Assembly: GCA_963682175.1 (NCBI GenBank)
Contig: OY821771.1
Span: 8,307,001 to 8,371,000 of the forward strand
Source: Triglochin maritima
Taxonomy: Eukaryota; Streptophyta; Magnoliopsida; Alismatales; Juncaginaceae
Direction of reading: 5' to 3'
DNA length: 64,000 bases
A model generated the notes under the pieces. That model made no database searches, was not told the origin of the DNA, and saw only the letters and a program-made list of their open reading frames with translations. Position numbers and translations under genes: made by a program. This document shows positions 21,279 through 32,473 of this stretch, one piece after another (the stretch's first letter is position 1; the number at the start of each line of letters is the position of its first letter).

Positions 21279-22071
21279 TCATTCAGTTCTTGAAGCCGAT
21301 TGGAAGATAAAAACAGCTGTCAGAACACCAACAAGTCCTGTGACTGCCAGAGCTACTGTTGGCAATGGTGATGAAAGGCCAAAATTCTGCAAGCACAAGT
21401 GAGCTGCTCTTATTGTTCATATTTCTCATGATCGAACAGAAGCCTTTATAATTAAAAAGATTACAAGCCAATCATTCGTTATCATGATGTGCATAATGGG
21501 TTTCTTATAAAAGTAAAGTAGATGTCGCATTTACCTCACTTTTAAGGTAAAAACACATTGACGAAAATAACATATAGAGATCCCTAGAAGATATTAAAAC
21601 AAGAGATATACATCAATCTATTACTAAATCAACTAAAGGTACATTACTTGATGGTGACAATTACTCAATTTTGTTATTATACTTCAAATTAAAGTTATTA
21701 TAGCTATAACAATTTGAAGATATAAGGTGGGAAAGTTATCACGATAGGGATATAAATTAGAATCTGCCCAAAAACTAAGACCAATAACAAATATAAAACT
21801 AAGGCCAAGTTGTGATAAATTAAAGTTATGAAGGATCACGGAAATTTGTTTATTGAAGTAAATGAAACTCTTTATGTGCAGATGGTGCGTACCTGTAAAA
21901 GTCCTTTTCCAGTGGTGACTTCGACAGTTATAGCGGATGCAAAACCCATCATAGCTAGGCGACCAAGCCAAACATCAAGCCCACTACTCGCTTTTGCACT
22001 TTCTTCACATCTTATTGACGATGGTTTTGCTTTACACTCAAAGGACCTTTGATTGGAGGACCTCGTGAACA
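21279..22071 (-). CDS. SEP1: SEP1-like stress-enhanced chloroplast protein (two C-terminal exons)
   Basis: Last exon 21279-21386 and preceding exon about 21893-22071, minus strand, joined by a 506-bp intron with GT donor (21892-21891) and AG acceptor. Phase-0 junction. Residues SSGLDVWLGRLAMMGFASA and VEVTTGKGLLQ, followed by NFGLSSPLPTVALAVTGLVG, match the end of Arabidopsis stress-enhanced protein 1, a two-helix member of the light-harvesting superfamily in thylakoid membranes, induced by light stress (family knowledge). The first helix carries the chlorophyll-binding-like LGRLAMMGFA motif; the second is the TVALAVTGLVGVLTAVFIF helix. The frame is clean to the stop. The 5' exon with the transit peptide was not found; the upstream sequence from 22174 is repetitive. 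It may be an intact gene with a distant first exon, or a 5'-truncated copy. Confidence 0.85.
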
Positions 22072-22173
22072 CTGGATATATGGAACATAAGTCAAATAAA
22101 CATTTTAAGGTTTCTAAAACTTCAAGAACATTTTAATGATATTGCAAAACTATAGTTGGAATTAACACTTTGG

Positions 22174-23000
22174 ATGTAACATCCCGTTTCCAAAACCGCA
22201 CCAAGCCTGAGTCCGGTCCATCACTCATGTCTTTATATCTCACACTACTAATTTCTTATAAGTCAATATAGGGACTAAACTTAAGTGTGTTACAATCTAT
22301 CCCACTTCAACATTTGATGTTCTCGTAAGGGTCAAGCTATAATTAGTCATTAAATGTTGTGTGATTTTAGAGGTTTCTCTCATCCTCTTGGTGTAACACT
22401 TAGTTCTTACAATTCCAAATAGTTTTGCCTAAAATATCATTTGTAATATCTCGTCTCCGAGCCCGCATTGAGTCCGAGTTTGGTTTGTCACCCATGGGGT
22501 CTACTGTCCCACAACACTAACATATTGCCACAAAATTTAAGTTGGTTGGTTATTGTACTAATAGATCGTCTTTCTATCTCACATTACTAGTTTCTTATTA
22601 GTCGATATGAGACTAAACATTTGGGTGTTACAACATATCTCACTTGAACATCCGATATCTTCATTATGATCAAGTCATAATCAGTCACCAGACGTTGTGG
22701 GATTCTAAAGGTGCTTCTCATCTTTTTGGTGTAGCACTTAATTTCCACATTTCCGGTTCATCAAGACTCTAAATACCGTTTGTAACGTCCCCTATCCCCA
22801 AGCCCGCTCCGACTCTGAATCCGGTACGTCAACCACGAGTCTACTAGTTCATAACACCCTCATTGAATTTGTCACAACAAAAGTTTAAGTCAGTTAGGTG
22901 TTGTAATAATAGACTCGTATCATTATATCTCGTATTAATAACTTCTTATTAGCCGGTGAGACTAATTTTTAAGGTGTTGACGTCATATTAGGCACAACGA
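22174..23000. repeat. Three diverged direct repeats starting TGTAACRTCYC
   Basis: Copies start near 22174, 22440 and 22780. Shared blocks are TGTAAC/TATCYCG, CCCGC...GAGTCCG, ATATCTCACATTACTA, TTTCTTATTAGTC and GTGTTACAA...TCTCACTTGAACATCYGAT. Each copy begins TGTAA and has a GTGTTACA block, suggesting tandem relics of a small LTR-like or TIR element. Confidence 0.65.
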
Positions 23001-23733
23001 AATGATATCTAAACACGAGGGACCATCTTTTTCCTTTCACACAGATTTGAACTGATCCAGGGTAGGAAGTAGGGAGGATGAAGGAAACTATCCTCTAATA
23101 TATATCTCTGTACAGTAGCAGTCTTCGGCCGTACTTTGTGGTTATACTCTATTTGATTCACTTAAAGAATATGCAACAAAATCGTATCGAATACAAAAAA
23201 TCATACGAGAAAAATGCAGGATTGATGCAACATAAAATGATTTTGTGTTGGTGTCCACCAGGCAGGTATTTGTGCATTTACCCAAGAGAAAGAAAATGGA
23301 AAACCGTCACTGTGACTGACCTAAGGGAGCGCCGCACTTGAAAGAGGAGGAAGGTGGGGTTGGCACCTTCTTCTGGTTGCAGAACCCCATCTTCGAGGAT
23401 GGAATATGCATACATGGAAGGATAAGCAGAACAGACGCCATTTCTTTGAACCTTTGCTTGCTGTTGTGGTGTGGTTTCTGCCCCTCATCTTATTCTTATC
23501 TTCGATTGCCTTTCCATGTCCGCACAACCAACCTACAAATTCCGCCATCCACTCAACCCACCGTATGGTATGGACTATGGAGTATGGACCAAATTGGTCA
23601 GGTCCACCCAGGGTTCGGGCCAGATTTTTTTATTTTTTTCTTAACAATTTTTTATTAGACAACTTGATTTTGGGTTTATAATTTATTCTGTTGTTTGTTT
23701 CTTTTTTTCGCTTCTCATTTTGAAGATTCTGCC
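23001..23733. other. No recognised gene
   Basis: Overlapping ORFs on both strands near 23321-23660 (75-106 codons) show no domain I recognise. T-rich tracts follow. Confidence 0.4.
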
Positions 23734-23741
23734 AACGATAG

Positions 23742-24028
23742 TAACGGTGTAAACGAGCCGAGTCGAGCGTATTTTCGAGCAATAATATTATCTTATGTTA
23801 CTACCAAATACAACAAAATAAATATAAATGAAACAATAAAAAATTCGAACGAGCTATCGAGCCGAGCATCAAAAAATTCCGAGTTCGAGCGACTCATTTA
23901 CCAAACCAAGTTTGAAGATTTTTTTATTTTTTATCAAGATTCATCATTTTCAAGTTAAACTAGAGTCAAACATTTTTCTAGTCGACTTCGAGTCGAGCTA
24001 TCGAATCGAGTCAAAGTTGACGGTCCTA
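23742..24028. mobile_element. hAT-type MITE E
   Basis: Perfect 8-bp target duplication AACGATAG (23734-23741, 24029-24036). Ends are TAACGGTGTAAACGAG and the complement of GTTGACGGTCCTA. The interior carries GAGCCGAGTCGAGC-type subterminal repeats. Same family as MITE D at 45188-45461. Confidence 0.88.
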
Positions 24029-24036
24029 AACGATAG

Positions 24037-24419
24037 TGAGACTTGGATTATTGGTGACATGGCAAGCTTATTGAGTCAAGGAAGCTATGGCTTTTCCCAC
24101 TAGCAATTGCAAAATAAACCAAAAGCACTAGCTTTTGGAAACTCCTCCCCATCTTGTCCTCCGACTATGATCGTAAATGGGTGGTTTATGAATACTTATT
24201 AGCTTTCATAGCCATAGTCCTTCCTAGATTCATGTGGTTTGAAATTCGGTTGGAAACTTATTTAATTTTACCTTGGATCTCTATTTATTTTTTACCTTTA
24301 CCTGTGATTGTCCTTGTCTCATTTAAATAAACGGTATCGGGGGAATAAATTAATGATTATTGGGTAAAACTTAATATATACTAAATTGGATAAATTGACT
24401 GAATAAATTGGTAACTGGG
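24037..24419. other. No recognised gene
   Basis: AT-rich spacer between MITE E and the Mutator-like element; nothing identified. Confidence 0.5.
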
Positions 24420-24428
24420 TAAAAATAT

Positions 24429-25809
24429 TGAACAGTTATTCATCGTCGGAAAACTACTTAAATCGCCCGTACAGATTACCATTTTGTCATTCTCTCATTT
24501 CTACTGCTATATCGCGACATTTTACCCTCGTATCACACATCTCTCTTCATCTTCCTATTACAATCATAAAAAATAATATTTTGGAGGTCAGTAATGAGCC
24601 AACGGACGCCCCGGTGTACTCGAATCTGGTAAAATATCCAACATCTTTTTAATCAAAAAAAAAAAATAGCGGCGTTCGCCAGATCCTCCCCTCCATGGGG
24701 GCGACGTTTGGCTAAGACGCCTCCCCATGGGGGGCGTCTTAGCCAGACGCCCCCCCATGGGCGGGGCGGCTCCGTCGGACGCCCGCAATTTTTTATATTT
24801 TTTAGATTTTTTTATTAAAAAGATAATTGATTATAAATTTAGATAATTGTTAAATTAATTAATTAATAAGTTAATAATTACTATATTCGGATGACCGATA
24901 CTCATTCGGTACACCGAATAGAGATTTCCAGAGAAATGTTGAAGCTACTGAGGATAAATATTCGGATGACCGGGTAGAGATCAGTAAACCGACTCAATGA
25001 TTCCAGGAAGATCAAAAACTTACTGTCTTTACGATCACGGTGGGCCAATGAAAACTCGGTCATCCGCATGGAACATGTTTGGTAGACCGAGAAGCAAACG
25101 GTCGACCATCCGGCATCTCACATTACAACGAGTTTTTGCAAGAGATGAAAATTCAAAAATTTCTAGATCCAACAATTTCAAGGTGGTATTTGTAAGTGAT
25201 GAAAATTCACCGGAGAGCGAGACCCCCGAACGACCTGTCAATGTGGTATTTGTAAGTCGAGATGTTTTACTGCCGGGGGATTTTGGATCTTAAAAATTGT
25301 TGAATCTGGAATTTTTTTGAATCTTTATCACTTGCAAAAAAACTCATTGTAATCTGATCCGTTACCACCAAAAACTTGCAAAGGAACGTCAAATAATTCG
25401 AGATAACACACCGTATAATTTTAAGATTTTTTTTATTTTTTTAGGATGGGACCTCTTAGCGAGACGCTCCCCTGTGTGAGGCGTCTTAGACATACGCCTC
25501 CGCCATGGGGGAGGCGTCTGGCTAAAACGCCCCCCCTGGGGGTGGCGGGGGCGTCGGGCTAAAACACCTCCCCCATGGGGGCGTTTTACCTAGACACACG
25601 ACTCAATTTTTTTTCCTGGGCTTACTTCACCGAATTCAGGTGTTTCACCAGACATTTTCGTGGTGTTTGTACTGGGAAAATAAGGAAAACGTAGGTAGAA
25701 ACCTTATTTTAAGAGACGGGACGAAATGAGTATTAAATGAATTGTTAAGGGCAAAAATGTAATTGTTGGGGCGATTTAATTAGTTTTCCGGCGACGAATA
25801 GTAGTCTCC
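24429..25809. mobile_element. Non-autonomous Mutator-like element with GC-rich hairpin arrays
   Basis: Long terminal inverted repeats share CGGAAAACTAMTTAAATCGCC. Flanks TAAAAATAT (24420-24428) and TGAAAATAT (25810-25818) fit a 9-bp target duplication with one mismatch. Near each end are GC-rich hairpins: GGCTAAGACGCC with CCATGGGG cores at 24700-24780 and 25440-25600. No transposase. The interior (24880-25090) has CGGATGACCG and one CGGTCGACC. Confidence 0.7.
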
Positions 25810-25818
25810 TGAAAATAT

Positions 25819-26185
25819 GCTAAATGGATGAACGTATAACTTGCTAAAACTGGGCTTTTAATTGTTGGTTGACTAGAATCGAAAACATTAAAAATCCAGT
25901 AATCATACCTAATAAATATAAAGACAATATTACATTCATCAAAGTTAAAAGTCATAAATACATAATAAAAAAATTAAATTAGTTTAATTTGACACTACTT
26001 ATATCTTTAAAATGCAAAATACTTAGCATCCACGAAAAAGAGGAAAAATAAAACATATATAACAATTGAGAAATGAGAAAAGTCAATAGTCAATAGTCAA
26101 AATATAATAAGAATGATAAGTGTTAAAAGATAAATAAAAACATCAAATCAAGAAAAAATGAGCATCCTTATATTTATTAAAATTT
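25819..26185. other. AT-rich spacer, no recognised gene
   Basis: Low-complexity A/T sequence between the Mutator-like element and the G run. Confidence 0.5.
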
Positions 26186-26210
26186 GGGGGGGGGGGGGGG
26201 GGGGGGGGGG
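26186..26210 (+). repeat. Homopolymer of 25 G
   Basis: Uninterrupted G from 26186 to 26210 in an AT-rich setting. Could form a G-quadruplex; could also be an assembly or sequencing artefact. Confidence 0.95.
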
Positions 26211-26400
26211 TCATAATAAAAATAGAGGTAACTAACATCTGACTTCGCGAGTTGGAACTTGTCTTCCCTTGGTTTTGAACTGGAAGTTTTGAAAGTCTCT
26301 CTGTATATCTCAGAACTTGACTTCCAAAACTTCCGGAGTATCAATCACACAAAACTTAACTTAGAACTTCACTTCTCCACTTCCGGAGTACCAATCACAC

Positions 26401-27110
26401 TAGGGGGGTCAGTGGATGTCCGAAATTCGAGAATCCGTCCGCGTTCGTATTCGTTTTATCCGAGAATCTGTCATCCGTAAAACCGTATTCGTATCCGAAA
26501 CTTGATATCCGGGAACTCGCGGAGCGAATATGGATATTGATACATCCGATCCGTATAACATCCAATCCGAGATTGAATATCTATATTATAAGATCCATAT
26601 ATGTATTCATATTTGCTCACTATCATACATAACATATATATGTATATATTTATTTGTATTTCAACATCCGTATCTATATTTGTATCATATACTTATACAA
26701 TACATTATTATTATACCTAAAAGTATTCATATTTTAACCTTGTATGATTATTTTGAATATATAGTTTACATTTATTTATTCAAATAAAAATACATCTACT
26801 GATCACACTTATTTAAGTATTGAATATTGTTATCATTTTTAGAATATGAAGTTAGAAGCTAAGATAAAGTAAATTAATATTTGAAACCAAATAAAGTTAT
26901 AAATGTGACTATGTATAAGAATTGACTAAGTAAAAATGAAAAATGTTATAAGGTGAGGAATTATGTTTACTGATGCGGATATTATCCGCTCCGAATCCGT
27001 CAAATATCCTAACAGATATAGACTTTTCATATCCACAAACAATCTGTATCTGTGAATTTCATGCGGATACGAATATGGATATACCTATATCCGATCCGTT
27101 GACATCCCTG
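26401..27110. mobile_element. hAT-type MITE B
   Basis: Perfect 8-bp target duplication AATCACAC (26393-26400, 27111-27118). Ends TAGGGGGGTCAGTGGAT and the complement of CCGTTGACATCCCTG. Subterminal repeats of the ATCCGTATCCG type; AT-rich middle without transposase. Same family as MITE C. Confidence 0.92.
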
Positions 27111-27118
27111 AATCACAC

Positions 27119-27753
27119 CCTAAAAGAAGGGTTTCTGAAATTCAAGAAGCTGGACAAAATCATTTGATTGACCTTTTTATTCTTGGAAGTTAAGGGATCA
27201 GTTCACCAATGGATATGGTTTTTGTCAGATGGAGCTAACGTAATCCTATTAGTTGGATTAGGGAATTGTAATCACTGGATGCATGGTCTGAATATTAGAA
27301 TTTTCTAATTTTGATTAGCTTGAAAAAGAGTGGTAGGTAATAATCTGTTTGTACTTTCTGCATAATATCAAGTATCTTAAGGATACCTGAAATTCAAAAC
27401 CTCAATATAGAATTTCCACATCCGCAGTAGTGTTATATTTAGATCTACACTATTTGGCATGCTTTAAATTCTAACAGTCATATATAAGCCTAATTTGAGG
27501 CCTTTGAAGCATAACACAATACTACTACTATACCCTCCACGATAACCATCAGAGGGAATTATAATTATTTCACTATGGTCGTAATCATATCCCCTATTTC
27601 AGGTGTGTTTAGGCCAAAATATTAAGTATATATTAACACATTTATATTTCATAGTATGAGAACATTATTTTTTTGTTGTTGCAAGAATAGTATGAGAACT
27701 TCGTCCACCAGAGATCTTTACAGGAACAAGACCCACCATAGAATGGTACGAAA
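27119..27753. other. Left duplicated unit: DCN1-like 3' flank and sequence downstream of PPR copy
   Basis: 27195-27245 matches the sequence just after both DCN1-like genes (40673 and 44815 onward; shared GATCAGTT and ATATGG). 27345-27753 matches 40900-41265 and 45055-45680, the stretch between DCN1-like and PPR copies, ending at the PPR C-terminus. This shows a third, decayed unit to the left of T4. Confidence 0.7.
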
Positions 27754-28134
27754 TGTAACATCCTCAACACAGCCGAAAATTTAAAATTTTAATAACACAC
27801 AACCAACAGAGGATATTACGCAAATAAGGAAAACATGTGCACCAACATATATATAATATATATATATGAACATCAGAGTATTTCAAAAGTTGTGATTACA
27901 TCAAAAGACCATACAACGAAGCAGTAATCACTCGACCTCAACTGAGAGAAAGTTGGATCCGGTAGCAGTGCTCCTCTCCTCGGTCACCACCCCCTATCGC
28001 CGATCACGGCCTGAAAGTAAACTTGCAACAATGCCTGAGTTTCCAGAAGGAAACCCCGCATGCCAAACTCTACGTTGCATGAAATGAAAGACACCCTAGC
28101 ATGCAATTCTACTAAACAAGAAAAGCATCTCAAC

Positions 28135-29110
28135 AGGCTGGGCTTCATGGCTTTTTCACCCAACCACAACACACACTCGTCGCCAAGCGGGGCTCCAGGT
28201 CTTTTTCAACCAACCGCAGCTACCACGACACAACCAAGAGCTCCAGGTCTTTTTCAACCAACCCAAACGTCCAAGGGCTCTAGGTAGGGATGTTAGTGGA
28301 TATTCGAATATCCGAACATCCGTCTGTATCCGTATTCGAATTTGGACATTCGATCCGCGAAAAAATATCCGTAAGACCGTATTCGTATCCGATCCGTAAA
28401 GTCGTGGAGCGGATATGGTTATTGGTACATCCGGTCCGTATAATATCCGATCCGGGATCGGATATCCGTAGTACAACATCCGTATTCGAATCCGTATTAT
28501 ATATAGTTATTCTTTAAATTAATGAAATATTTATATGTTAAGTATCTTTTCTATAAATTAACCAAGTATATAACCTATCCTAAATTCCTAACCCTAAACC
28601 TACCTAAAGTCCCCCAAACACAACTCCAGCGGATATGAATACGGATAAGGATACGAATAATATCTGTATTCGGTCCGTATCCGACAGATTCTAAAATGGA
28701 TATTCAATTTAATATCCGTCCGGATACGGATCTGGATACGGATGTATCATTTCTTCCGCGGATACAGATACGGATATTGGTAGATCCGGTCCATATTCGC
28801 TCCGTTGACACCCCTAGCTCCAGGTCTTTTTCAACCAACCCTTAACATGCGGTCCCTGCTCAGGCTCCATGCCTTTTTCAGCCAACCTGAACGCACTACG
28901 GAGCTCCAGGTCTTTTTCAACCAACCCCACACAGACTAGCTGAGCTTCAGGTCTCTTTCAACCAACCGCAGCTCTCACACAGTTACGGGGCTCCAGGTCT
29001 TTTTCAACCAACAACCGCAACACCACATTCTAAGCTCGGCTCTAGGCCTTTTTCAGCCAACCCAAACTCTCACACAGTTACGGGGCTCCAGGTCTCTTTC
29101 AACCAACCAC
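28135..29110. repeat. Minisatellite CTCCAGGTCTTTTTCAACCA in T4 3' LTR
   Basis: About ten copies of a core GGCTCCAGGTCTTTTTCAAC with 25-55 bp spacing, interrupted by MITE C at 28285-28816. Absent from the shorter 5' LTR. Confidence 0.9.
28285..28816. mobile_element. hAT-type MITE C nested in T4 LTR minisatellite
   Basis: Ends TAGGGATGTTAGTGGAT and the complement of CCGTTGACACCCCTA. Flanks GCTCTAGG (28277-28284) and GCTCCAGG (28817-28824) fit an 8-bp duplication with one change, in the middle of one minisatellite unit. Subterminal CGGATACGGAT repeats as in MITE B. Confidence 0.88.
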
Positions 29111-30540
29111 CACAACACTCGTGCACCCTAGCACACACGCCAGAAGAACATCGGCACCACAACTCGCCTGCACGGACGACAACCACCGCACCTCCAAAGT
29201 GCAAAACTAGACACAAACGGTCGACCGAACCAAAAGTCCCGGTCGACCGAATCACGAAAACACTGGGCAATCGCCTCGACCGTCACTCCCTCGGTCAACC
29301 GATTCCCACCAACAGTACTCGTTCGGTCGAACCAAAGTCAAGGGACGGTAGACCGTTTAGATGGTCAACTCCCAGGTTCAACGAACAAAATGACCAATCG
29401 GTCAAATGGCAAAGGGCGTTCGACCGAAAGTCACCAGGGACAAATCCCACAATCTCCACAACGAATTGGGTCGAACCCCCGAGCATTCTCGATCAACTGA
29501 ATCCCACCAGGGAATAATCCCTCCCTCGCACCACGAATCCGGTCGAACGCCCGAGCACTCTCGGTCGACCGAATTCCACCATAGCGTTCCCCCACGCTCA
29601 GCAACATGTCTGGTCGACCAAAACCACCTTCGGTCGAACCGACCACTAAGTCCACTTAAGTCACGGTCGGACGAAGTCATACAGGCGGTCGACCGTTTAG
29701 ATGGTCAACACCCTATCCGACCCATGACGGTGCACACGGTCGAACGACAAAGGGGACCCGTTCGACCGAATCTTCCCAGGCTTGCCTCCCACGCACAATC
29801 GGTCGACCGCCCCTGGGGCATCGTTCGACCGATTCGAGGCAGAACCCGAATTCTCTTCACTAACGGTCGACCGTTTGCACCAACCGGTCGACCGATCAGG
29901 CAGTGAAATCTGCTGCACGTTTACTTACAACGAGCCGGAAGTCCTACCGTCGACTTCCAAATACTCACACTACTTAAGTGAGCGAGCTTGACATACCGGA
30001 AGGTTTGAAGAAACCTTAGAAGAACCACGACGACGCCTCCACGAGCACGCCTCCCAAAATCACGATCCATCGACGATCCTCGCGACCAAACCACGATCAA
30101 CACCTCCTCGACGATCCACACTCGCGATTCCACCTCCGTCAACCTCCACCACCCAACCGGAGCAACCAAGACCACCGAAACGAGTTAGGTCGTGTGAGTG
30201 GATCCAAGCAAAATGGACGAAATAGCACACAACCCAACTCACCTCCACCCACCAACCTGAGCCGACCACCTCTCACCGGAGATCAACTCTCCTTCCTCGC
30301 CGGAGCTCAACCTACGGGAGAGGGAACGTGAGAGAGAGAGAGACGAGGGAGAGGTGAGAGTGAGAGAGAGAGGGAAAATCTCACCTAAATATCTCCTCCT
30401 CCTCCAATCTCAACCATCCATCTCAAAACCAAATCATCCCATCCCTCCATCCATCAACTTCCAATCCCAACCGTCCATCTCCATCTCCCTCTAATCACCA
30501 CCTAAACAACATAAGGCACAATTAGGATTAGGATCTCACA

Positions 30541-30557
30541 ATCCTCTCTCCTAAAAG
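30541..30557 (-). promoter_or_regulatory. Polypurine tract of T4
   Basis: Minus-strand CTTTTAGGAGAGAGGAT directly abuts the 3' LTR start; primes plus-strand DNA synthesis. Confidence 0.8.
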
Positions 30558-30573
30558 AATTTCGTCCTCGAAA

Positions 30574-32473
30574 TTAAAACTGAAGCTCACCAAACAACTC
30601 TGGGAACTCCTTCCGGACCTCCTCCTCAATCTCCCAAGTGGCGTCTCGCTCGCTGTGGTGCTGCCATCTGACCTTCACGATAGGAATGGTCCTCCTCCTC
30701 AACTGATGTTCCATCCGATCCACAATCTCAACCGGTCTCTCCTCAAGAGACAAATCCTGACGGATCTCTGGAACCTCCAACTGTATCACATGACAAGGAT
30801 CCGCTACATACTTCCTCAACATCGAAACGTAGAAGACGTTGTGAAGACCCGAAAACTGTAGCGGCAGCGCAACCCTGTATGCAACCTCTCCAACCCGATC
30901 GAGAATCTCAAACGGTCCGACATACCTCGGACTGAGCTTTCCTTTCTTCCCGAACCTCATCACTCCTCGAGATGGTGAAATCTTCAGGAAGACATGATCA
31001 CCTACCTCAAACCTCAGCTCTCGCCTACGCCTATCAGCGTAGCTCTTCTGCCTGCTCTGAGCTGTCGCTAGTCTCTGCCTGATCACATCTACCTTTTCAG
31101 CATACATCTGCACAATCTCAGGACCAACAAACTGTCTCTCGCCTACATCACTCAAACTCGATCAACGACAAATGCTTGTCCCAATGACCTGCCCAATCCA
31201 GAGTACACGCTCGCAACATATCCTCTAGCGTCTGGATGGTCCTCTCAGGCTGACCGTCTGTATGCGGATGAAATGTCGTACTGAACTTCAACCGAGTCCC
31301 TAAGGCCTGCTGCAAACTCCCCCAGAATCTGGAAGTGAACCTCGGATCTCGATCCAAAATAATACTCACGGGCACTCCGTGCAGTCTGACGATCTCCTCA
31401 ATATACAACTTAGCTAGACCCTCCAGAGGTTAAGTGGTCCGGATAGCTAAGAAGTGCGCCGACTTGGTCAGTCGATCGACTATAACCCAAATCGCGTTAT
31501 GGAATCCCCTCGTCCTCGGCAGCCTGGTGACAAAATCGATCGTCACGTGCTCCGACTTCCACTCTGGAAGCTCAATCCTCTGCATCGGCCCTGCAAGTCT
31601 CTGGTGCTCAATCTTCACCTGCTGACAAATCAGACATCTATCAACGAACGCTGTGATCTCCGTCTTCATCCTCTTCCACCAGAAATTCCTCTGAAGATCT
31701 CTATACATCTTCGTGCTGCCCGGGTGGATCGAATAACAGGATCTGTGCGCCTCCTCAAGAATATCCTTCCTCAGATCCCCTCCCTTCGACACCCAGAAAC
31801 GACCTCTAAACCTCAGCCCACCATCAACTCCAATACTGAAGTCTGACCTATCTCTGGCAGCTAACTGTAACAACCCAGCCAACTCATCATCCGCACTCTG
31901 AGCCTGAACAATACTAGAGACCAACTGAGGCTCCACTCTCAGCCCGGCAATCACTGCACCTCGCGACTCATCGGTGAACGGTCTCCATTCGGTCAACGCC
32001 TTAAGCAGCTTCCACTCCTCGATACAAAGACCTGCTGCGGTAACCTCCACCCTCCTGCTCAAAGCATCAACAACCAAATTCGCCTTCCCCGGATGGTACG
32101 AGATGGTGAAATCATAATCCTAAATCACCTCGAGCCATCTACGCTCCCTAATGTTCAGCTCCTTCTGCGAAAACAGATACTTCAGGTTCTGATGATCTGT
32201 GAACACCTCAAACTGCTCGCCATACAGGTAATGCCTCCAAGTCTTCAAAGCATGCATGACTGCCGCGAACTCCAAATTATGAGTGGGGTAGTTCCTCTCG
32301 TGCACCTTCAGCTGCCTCGAAGCATACGCAACCACCTGCCTGTGTTGCATGAGTATGCATCCCAGTCCAACGCCTGACGTGTCACTGTAAATCACAAATC
32401 CACCACTGCCACTGGGAAGTGTCAGAATTGGAGCAGTCATCAGCCGATTCTTCACACTTCTGGGACCACACAA
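30574..32473 (-). pseudogene. T4 RNase H, integrase and chromodomain
   Basis: RNase H (32473-32120: [37 protein letters not shown]), then after a stop, integrase zinc region and core (32077-31148: [42 protein letters not shown]), and the C-terminus with chromodomain (31155-30574: GLHNVFYVSMLRKYVAD, RRTIPIVKVRWQHHSERDAT). Breaks: stop near 32120, a stop at 31429 inside the core, and a frame change near 31150. Integrase would insert the cDNA; the chromodomain marks the Tekay clade. Few lesions, so the copy is fairly young. Confidence 0.92.

Larger units (their letters stand above)
27754..30540 (-). repeat. 3' LTR of T4
   Basis: Ends TGTGAGATCC (minus, at 30540) and GGATGTTACA (at 27754). Contains a TATA-like TATTTAGG near 30390, the leader hairpin at 30000-30017 (AAGGTTT-CTTC-AAACCTT), the CGGTCGACCG cluster (29215-29905), a minisatellite (28135-29110) and MITE C. 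Open reading frames inside, such as the 166-codon one at 29406-29906, are by-products of the repeats. Confidence 0.9.

Noticed and set aside
23321..23658. Host gene with ORFs on both strands
   Set aside because: No family resemblance, no supporting splice structure; kept only as unassigned sequence.
29406..29906. 166-codon ORF in the T4 LTR (and the similar one at 35215-35721)
   Set aside because: The ORF comes from the repeated TTCGACCG/CGGTCGA pattern, which lacks stops in this frame; no domain, lies within LTR, and is read on the strand opposite to the element.
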